64,000 bases of DNA from Intestinibacillus sp. Marseille-P6563 (lineage in GTDB: Bacteria > Bacillota > Clostridia > Oscillospirales > Butyricicoccaceae), in assembly GCF_900604335.1 (NCBI RefSeq), contig NZ_UWOD01000001.1:994521-1058520 (forward strand), written 5' to 3'. The translations under genes were made by a program, and so were the position numbers. The number at the start of each line of letters is the position of its first letter. Position 1 is the stretch's first letter. This document shows, piece after piece, positions 58,882 to 64,000 of this stretch. The notes below the pieces were generated by a model. The model was not told the DNA's origin. It saw only the letters and a program-made list of their open reading frames with translations, and searched no databases.

Positions 58882-59742
58882 ATGTTAGACCCTCGATGGA
58901 ATACTTTTCTGGTCCTGTGTGAAACCATGAACTATACCCGTGCTGCTGAACGGCTGTGCCTGACACAACCGGCGGTAACACATCATATTCACTATCTGGA
59001 AGCGCACTATGGCTGCCGTCTTTTTTCCTATGAAGGCAAGGTACTTCGCTTGACCGATGCCGGCCTTCGTTTGCGGGAGTTTACCCGCTCCATGGCGTAC
59101 AACAGCCAAAAAGTAGAAGAAAATTTGGCGATGCCTGCTCCGATCTCGTTACGTGTCGGTGCTTCCAAAACCATTGGCGAGTTTTTGATTGCGCCCAAAA
59201 TCGAACGATTTTTGCGTGCCCATCCGGAAGCATCCTTTTCCCTTGTGGTCGATAACACTGAAATTTTGCTGCATGCTCTACAAGCCGGACAACTGGATTT
59301 TGCTCTGGTGGAAGGCTTTTTCGATCAAAGCCGTTATGAATCCCAACTCTACCGACGGGAAGAGTTTTTCGGCGTGTGCAATCCTGCGCATCCGCTGGCT
59401 GGCAGGGCTGTATCCATCGAAGAACTCCTGGACGAACGGCTCATCCTACGCGAAACCGGTTCGGGTACCCGGGCTATTTTTGAAGAAGCCTTGCACCGCG
59501 AAAATCATACCCTGCAAAGTTTTTCCCGCGTAGTCACCATCAGTGATTTTTCCACCATCAAATCCCTGGTGATGAACGGACTGGGTGTATCGTTTTTCTA
59601 TGCACCGGTGGTCGAACCGGAACTGGCCAACGGTACGTTGGCCCGCTTTGATTTGGCCGGTGTACCGATGCGTGGCGCTTTTTATTTTATGTGCTTAAAA
59701 GACAATTTATTCGCCCAGTCGTGGACCGATTGGATGCAATAA
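58882..59742 (+). CDS. LysR-family transcriptional regulator
   Basis: A protein of 286 residues. N-terminal winged helix 'LVLCETMNYTRAAERLCLTQPAVTHHIHYLEAHYG'-type region (residues about 9-45) and a two-lobed effector domain ('RVGASKTIGEFLIAPKI', 'LDFALVEGFFDQ', 'NPAHPLAG', 'RETGSGTRAIFEE'). It is divergent from the YeiH gene with about 115 bp between them, so it probably controls that exporter. Start chosen six bases after AGGTGA. Confidence 0.92.
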   Translation: MLDPRWNTFLVLCETMNYTRAAERLCLTQPAVTHHIHYLEAHYGCRLFSYEGKVLRLTDAGLRLREFTRSMAYNSQKVEENLAMPAPISLRVGASKTIGEFLIAPKIERFLRAHPEASFSLVVDNTEILLHALQAGQLDFALVEGFFDQSRYESQLYRREEFFGVCNPAHPLAGRAVSIEELLDERLILRETGSGTRAIFEEALHRENHTLQSFSRVVTISDFSTIKSLVMNGLGVSFFYAPVVEPELANGTLARFDLAGVPMRGAFYFMCLKDNLFAQSWTDWMQ

Positions 59743-60011
59743 ACCGTATATTACCGCAAACGCATTCCGGTAGGCTAGGCTTGCTGCTTTCTCTCCTCGG
59801 TTCGATGCTTTCGAAAGAAAAAACACGAAATCCATAGAACCGCCAATAACATGTCCCTGGGGAACCCCGTATAATCAAAGATGCTAGAAGATTGCATACA
59901 AGGAGGTGAACCCGGCATCGACAATCGACACTCTGTCGGCTGTCATGCGCATGCAAGGGGATAAAACGCGTCGAAAATATGACCGACGCGCAGAAAAAAG
60001 GAGAAGTGAGC

Positions 60012-60071
60012 ATGCTATTTACATTCGTTACTTTTGTGTTTTTCACCATATTGGTTGCGGTTATTTCCTAA
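60012..60071 (+). pseudogene. Truncated sodium:solute symporter (first about 19 residues)
   Basis: After a strong ribosome site (AAAAGGAGAAGTGAGC) the frame reads 'MLFTFVTFVFFTILVAVIS' and stops. This is like the first membrane segment of YidK/SGLT-type symporters of the SSS family, which goes on for about 500 residues. The break falls at about 60,066, exactly where the opposite-strand sensor gene also loses its end. It could instead be a tiny membrane peptide, which I think less likely. Confidence 0.45.
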
Positions 60072-61050
60072 AGTCGCCGCTACCCACCGCTTCCATCGCC
60101 TGCGCCAACTCGCGCAGCGGCTTGGCCAACCAGTGGGATAAAATAATCGACAGAAAAAACAGAATGCAAAACGCAACAAATAACCGTACTACCTGGGATA
60201 ACAGAATTTCCTGTAAGCCCTGTGCCACAGTGCCAAGGTCGCTTTGGCAGACCAGGTAATACTGCGACAGCGGTGCGGCCACCGAAATGGTCAGCTGATT
60301 CCCCTGCTGCTCATCCGCGTTCATTTTCTTTCCCTGCATGGCATCAAATGCTTCGAACTTTTGCCCCAATTCTGCCGCAGACGCGGCCGAGTGAATCCGG
60401 CCTTGCGGCGAGATCAGCCGGTAGTGGTCCTGCGCCGCTGTGTTCAGCGGTGAGAGCAGATCATAATACAGCATTCTTTCATCCAGCATGATGCAAAGCA
60501 GGGCAATCGGTTCGCCTGCTGTATCTTCAATCGGCACCGCATAACAGAAAACATACTGTGCCGACTGCAACAACGGATTTTCCATATAGGTCGGTGTGAG
60601 CGGCTGGAGATCGTCCCTGTGCACAAGGGCCGCCAGTTCTTCTTCCGATACATCGGCATTGGAACGGTAGGCGACCGAAGAAATCACCTGCTGTGTTTCC
60701 GGCACATATAAAAACAGCTCAAATTGCCCGCCATCGGCCGACTGCATGCCGGCCAAGCGTTCCGAATAAGCAGCCTGTGATAAATTGGATGGTGTGCCGC
60801 GCCGGCAATCCGCAACCAACTGTTCCAGCTGCTCCTGCTTGCTGATATGCAGCACCTGCTGATACATTTGCTGCATCATTGCATCAAACCGGTCGGCCTG
60901 CAAAGATAGCTTGTCCTCCAAATTGAGAATGTAGTTTTCGGTCAGCAGGCGCTTGGAGTCATAGTAGTTATTGACACAAAAGGCCGCAGCCATCAAAAAG
61001 GCCACCACCAAAATCGTCAGCATGACCCGGAAACGGAATACAAATTTCAT
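60061..61050 (-). pseudogene. Membrane sensor protein truncated in its HAMP domain
   Basis: A 329-residue frame: transmembrane segment near residues 8-26 ('MLTILVVAFLMAAAFCV'), an extracellular region (about 30-270) with Cache-like features, a second segment ('LFVAFCILFFLSIILSHWL') and the start of a HAMP domain ('PLRELAQAMEAVGSGDF'). Sequence ends there, so the histidine kinase (YesM-like) or other output domain is missing. ATG 61050 has GGGGATTGCC before it; 61074 is possible. It diverges from the dehydrogenase gene at 61247 and may once have controlled it. Confidence 0.7.
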
Positions 61051-61246
61051 GGCAATCCCCAATCGCCAAAACATTTTTTCTTATTATAGTATTCCTTGCG
61101 AAATGGTGTCAACGCCATCGGGTCAAATCCATCGGAAACCGAAAAAAATCACATGTTATCATGAAAAAAGACAAGCTTCGCCGCCGAGGAACCCTTTTAT
61201 AATAAATGCAGTTCCCAAGAAATATGTGAAATCAGGAGGGTTCCCC

Positions 61247-62068
61247 ATGAAAGTAGGCATCATCGGCGCCGGCCGTATCGGCAAGGTCCATGCCCAGAAC
61301 ATTTCCCGTTTTGTACCCGAACTAGAGATCAAAACCCTTGCCGATCCGTTCATGAACGAGCAGACCGAAGCGTTTGCCCAGTCGTGCGGCATCCCGCATC
61401 GCACCAAGGATGCAAACGACATTTTAAACGACCCCGAGATCGAGGCTGTGCTCATTTGCTCGTCGACCGATACGCACGCCAAGTACATCATCGAGGCAGC
61501 GCATGCCGGCAAGCACATCTTCTGCGAAAAGCCGATCGATTACGATCTGGCCCGTGTCCATGAGGCAATTAACGCAGCCAAGGACGCTGGCGTGAAGCTG
61601 CAAATCGGTTTCTGCCGCCGCTTTGACCACAACCACCGCGCGGTATACGATATGGTACGCGACGGCAAGGTGGGCAAGGTCAATATCATCAAAATCTCCT
61701 CGCGCGACCCCGAGCCGCCCCCGGTATCCTATGTCAAAGTTTCTGGTGGTATCTTCTATGATATGATGATCCATGATTTCGATATGGCCCGCTTCTTGGC
61801 AGGCAGCGAAGTGACCGAGGTCAATGCGGTTGGCTCGGTGCTGGTCGATCCGGGCATCGGCGAAGCGGGCGATGTCGACACCGCTGTGGTAACGCTGAAG
61901 TTTGAAAACGGCGCCATTGGCGTGATCGACAACAGCCGCAAGGCCGTTTATGGATATGACCAGCGCGTCGAAGTCTTCGGCTCGGATGGCTGCGCCGAAG
62001 ACCAGAACGATACCCCCAACACGGCCGTTCTTTCGACGGCTGACGGCGCAGTGCATGGCGTGGCCTAA
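61247..62068 (+). pseudogene. Inositol 2-dehydrogenase-like oxidoreductase, C-terminus lost
   Basis: 273 residues against about 335 for the family. NAD motif 'GIIGAGRIGKVHAQNI', 'EKPIDYDLARVHEAI' (catalytic Lys region), 'GFCRRFDHNH', 'GGIFYDMMIHDFDMARFL' and 'DTAVVTLKFENGAIGVIDNSR' fit the IolG/Gfo-Idh-MocA family. The frame breaks at about 62,066, where the truncated recombinase begins on the other strand. Start after TCAGGAGGGTTCCCC. The last strands and helix of the barrel are missing, so it is probably inactive. Confidence 0.8.
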
Positions 62069-62804
62069 AGAGTTCTTGCGGGACAATGGCGGGAACGCCG
62101 CCGGGAATTACTACATCTTGGTATTTGTACTCGCCTATGTATTTACGGTTTTTCAAGATGGCGTTAAAGCTGTTCATGCTGTACGGCTTGTTCCGCTTAG
62201 TCTGTAAGCCGCGCTTGTTCAGGGATTCCACGATTGCCCGCACGGTTTCACCCTCGGCATAGCGTGTGAAGATTTCCAGCACAACAGGCGCGGTAATGGG
62301 GTCAATCTCTAATCGCTGGTCTTTCCCTAATACATAGCCTAATGGAATCCTGCCGCCATTGTTCAAACCTTTTAGCGCGTTTTCTTTCTGTCCTCGGTGT
62401 ATTTTCTCGGACAATTCAACAGAGTAAAATTCGGCATAGCCCTCCAAAAGACTTTCCAGCAAAATTCCGGTGCTGTCCTCGGCTATGGCCTCTTTTGCCG
62501 ACACCACTTTGACACCGTTTTTCTTTAAGATTGCTTTATAGTGTGCGCTGTCATAGCGGTTTCTGGAAAATCTGTCCAGTTTCCACACAAGGACAATATC
62601 AAAAAGTCCTTTCGCGCTATCCTTAATCATGCGCTGAAAGTCCGGCCGGTTATCGGTTTTCGCGGACAAAGCCCGATCAATATAGGTGCTTAATACGGTT
62701 ATCCCGTTGCGTTCGGCGTACTCTTTGCACTCCCGAAGCTGTCCTTCTATGCTTTCCTCACGCTGGCTGTCAGAGGAATAACGGGCATAAATAACTGCTT
62801 TCAT
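61821..62804 (-). pseudogene. Serine recombinase (resolvase/TnpX-like), truncated
   Basis: The real gene part is 62067-62804 (about 246 residues): catalytic N-terminal domain 'AVIYARYSSDSQREESIEGQL', 'RPDFQRMI', 'VLVWKLDRFSRNRYDSAHYK', then the recombinase domain 'GRIPLGYVLGKDQRLEID' and 'LNKRGLQTKRNKPYSMNSFNAIL'. After 'VPQELF' the frame runs antisense into the dehydrogenase gene for about 80 unrelated residues. Large serine recombinases of Tn4451 type have a long zinc-ribbon and coiled-coil tail, which is missing here, so it should not work. Confidence 0.85.
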
Positions 62805-62942
62805 TTTTGCACGTCCTTTCGTTATTTCGTGGGTGGCTTGCCCGCCTCACCGGGGGGCGTTCCCCTTGATTACCTCCGATTCAAAAATCCTCGTTTGTCA
62901 AGGTCTGGCAAAGTGAAGTGCTCCCCAAAAGTTGGACAAAAG

Positions 62943-63791
62943 TTATGCGGCAAAGCCATTTTGAATTCTGTATTGGACAGGACTTAACCCATTCAATTTT
63001 TCTTTGATTCGGTTATGGTTATAGTATTCAAGATAAGCGATCAGTTCCTGGCAGAACTCGTCTAATGATTGGAACGTCCGCAGGTATAGCAGTTCCGATT
63101 TTAACAGTCCGAAGAAGTTTTCCATAACCGCATTGTCCAGACAGTTTCCCTTTCTGGACATACTTTGCCGAATGCCTTTTTCTAACAGTCTTTTTTGATA
63201 CCTGACGTTCTGATATTGCCAGCCCTGATCCGAATGAAGGATCAGCCCGCTGCTGTCCGGGAGCCGGGAGAATGCTTTATCCAGCATCTCATCCACCTGG
63301 CGGTAATTAGCCCGTTCACTGATGGCATAGCTGATGATCTCACCATTATACAGGTCAAGCACAGGAGAAAGATAAAGTTTGTTTCCAAACAGGGAAAACT
63401 CAGTCACATCAGTTACCCATTTCTGATTCGGCCTTTCCGCATGGAAATCTCTAGCCAGTAGATTTGGTGCAATCTTGCCGACTTCTCCACGGTAAGAACG
63501 ATACTTTTTCATTCGTACCATACATTTTAGGCCTGACTCCTTCATCAGCTTTTGTACCGTCTTGTGGTTCAGACAAAAGCCTCTGTTGCGTAATTCCATA
63601 CCAATCCGCCGATACCCGTACCGGCCTTGATTCTCCTGATAAATTGCTATGATTTCCGCCCTTTCTTTTGCGTATTTATCCACAGCATTGGCTTTCCGGG
63701 AATGATAGTAGTATGTACTTCGGGGAATGCCGGCCAGTTTAAGTAATGCTGCCAGAGGATAATCACGCCTTAATTCTGTAACAGCAGCCAC
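62943..63791 (-). CDS. IS3-family transposase OrfB (DDE)
   Basis: A protein of 282 residues. 'YGYRRIGMELRNRGFCLNHKTVQKLM' helix region, then the DDE integrase core: Asp in 'KWVTDVTEF', Asp in 'LILHSDQGWQYQ', Glu in 'NAVMENFFGLLKSELLY', and 'YNHNRIKEKLNGLSPVQYR' at the end. It is in the -1 frame relative to orfA. A run of seven T at 63839-63845 (A7 on the coding strand) in the overlap is a likely slippery site for making the OrfAB fusion. Confidence 0.93.
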   Translation of the reverse strand: MAAVTELRRDYPLAALLKLAGIPRSTYYYHSRKANAVDKYAKERAEIIAIYQENQGRYGYRRIGMELRNRGFCLNHKTVQKLMKESGLKCMVRMKKYRSYRGEVGKIAPNLLARDFHAERPNQKWVTDVTEFSLFGNKLYLSPVLDLYNGEIISYAISERANYRQVDEMLDKAFSRLPDSSGLILHSDQGWQYQNVRYQKRLLEKGIRQSMSRKGNCLDNAVMENFFGLLKSELLYLRTFQSLDEFCQELIAYLEYYNHNRIKEKLNGLSPVQYRIQNGFAA

Positions 63792-63799
63792 AACATCGC

Positions 63800-64000
63800 T
63801 TATTCGGGTTCTTCCCGCTTCTGAATTAAGGCGTTTAATTTTTTTAGGTAATCATTCTCCATTCTCAACCGGTAATTTTCTTCTGACAGCCGCTTGTTTT
63901 CCTGTTGCAGCTCCGACTGTTCCTGCTTCTTTTGTCGTTTTTCGCTACCTTTTGTCGCCTGCTTTTTCATAAGTCCCCGTGCACCTTCCTTTTGGAATTT
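63800..64000 (-). CDS. IS3-family OrfA, C-terminal part (partial)
   Basis: The last 66 codons of orfA before its TAA. The sequence is a charged coiled coil ('QEQSELQQENKRLSEENYRL', 'ENDYLKKLNALI'), the leucine-zipper end usual in OrfA. The N-terminal helix-turn-helix lies outside the window. The A7 run (63839-63845) allows a -1 shift into orfB. Confidence 0.88.
   Translation of the reverse strand, partial: KFQKEGARGLMKKQATKGSEKRQKKQEQSELQQENKRLSEENYRLRMENDYLKKLNALIQKREEPE

Larger units (their letters stand above)
62914..64000 (-). mobile_element. IS3-family (IS150-like) element, cut by window end
   Basis: The 3' end has TGAAGTGCTCCCCAAAAGT at 62914, like the terminal repeat of IS150-group elements. 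orfB is complete and orfA runs off the end of the window. The 3' edge is estimated by motif only. Confidence 0.75.

Overview
The window looks like chromosome of a Gram-positive gut anaerobe of the Clostridia (Oscillospirales, Butyricicoccaceae/Agathobaculum-like), carrying a large block of stacked mobile DNA. The placement is inference. It rests on the GC-rich (about 55-60%) anaerobic backbone, the biotin-dependent decarboxylase operon, the Etf-linked dehydrogenase and the gene families present; no marker gene was compared.

Region 1 (1-18.8 kb, moderate GC) is an accessory island for a type VII (ESX/WXG100-like) secretion system. A GAF/winged-helix/BTAD regulator and two XRE regulators precede a plus-strand run: a conserved unknown protein, a zinc-ribbon/TPR protein, an SPFH protein with three C-terminal zinc-ribbon pairs, a 1543-residue FHA-FtsK/SpoIIIE ATPase (EssC type), a YukD-like ubiquitin fold, three WXG100-size proteins, a likely cargo protein with an Ala/Gly-rich tail, small zinc-ribbon and DUF4176-type proteins, a PP2C phosphatase and a membrane Ser/Thr kinase. 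I find no EssA, EssB or EsaA. An IS110 element splits the WXG100 array.

Region 2 (18.8-22.8 kb) is an IS256-type element whose right end was invaded by a complete IS66-type element with an exact 8-bp target duplication. Region 3 (22.9-35.5 kb) lies between a partial and an intact tRNA-Arg(CCT), each followed by a related terminator, so it is probably an integrated element or several elements stacked at one tRNA. It holds an excisionase-like gene; an AT-rich cargo island with a five-gene operon (Fic protein, C5 DNA methyltransferase, double-GHKL histidine kinase, receiver protein, caspase/CHAT-like protein); and remnants of two conjugative elements fused at about 31.65 kb, one with a truncated coupling protein and one with parA, parB and repA. 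Decayed tRNA-like copies lie beyond the tRNA.

Region 4 (36.3-59.7 kb, high GC) is backbone-like metabolism. It contains a sodium-pumping oxaloacetate decarboxylase-type operon, a secreted copper-amine-oxidase-N domain protein and an AraC regulator. The AraC gene diverges from a cluster of GPH transporter, zinc alcohol dehydrogenase, split transketolase, KduD-like SDR, BaiCD-like flavoenzyme and a second alcohol dehydrogenase. The split transketolase with steroid-type redox partners resembles steroid-17,20-desmolase (desAB) loci, but a sugar pathway is also possible. Minus-strand genes follow: EtfB, ferredoxin-EtfA, a GlcD-type dehydrogenase and a permease (a lactate or other 2-hydroxyacid dehydrogenase complex), an Fe-S aldo-keto reductase, and a YeiH exporter with a divergent LysR regulator.

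Region 5 (60.0-64.0 kb) is scrambled. A sodium-solute symporter is cut after about 19 codons, a sensor is cut in its HAMP domain, an inositol-dehydrogenase-like gene is cut at about 62.07 kb against a truncated serine recombinase, and an IS3-type element runs off the end.
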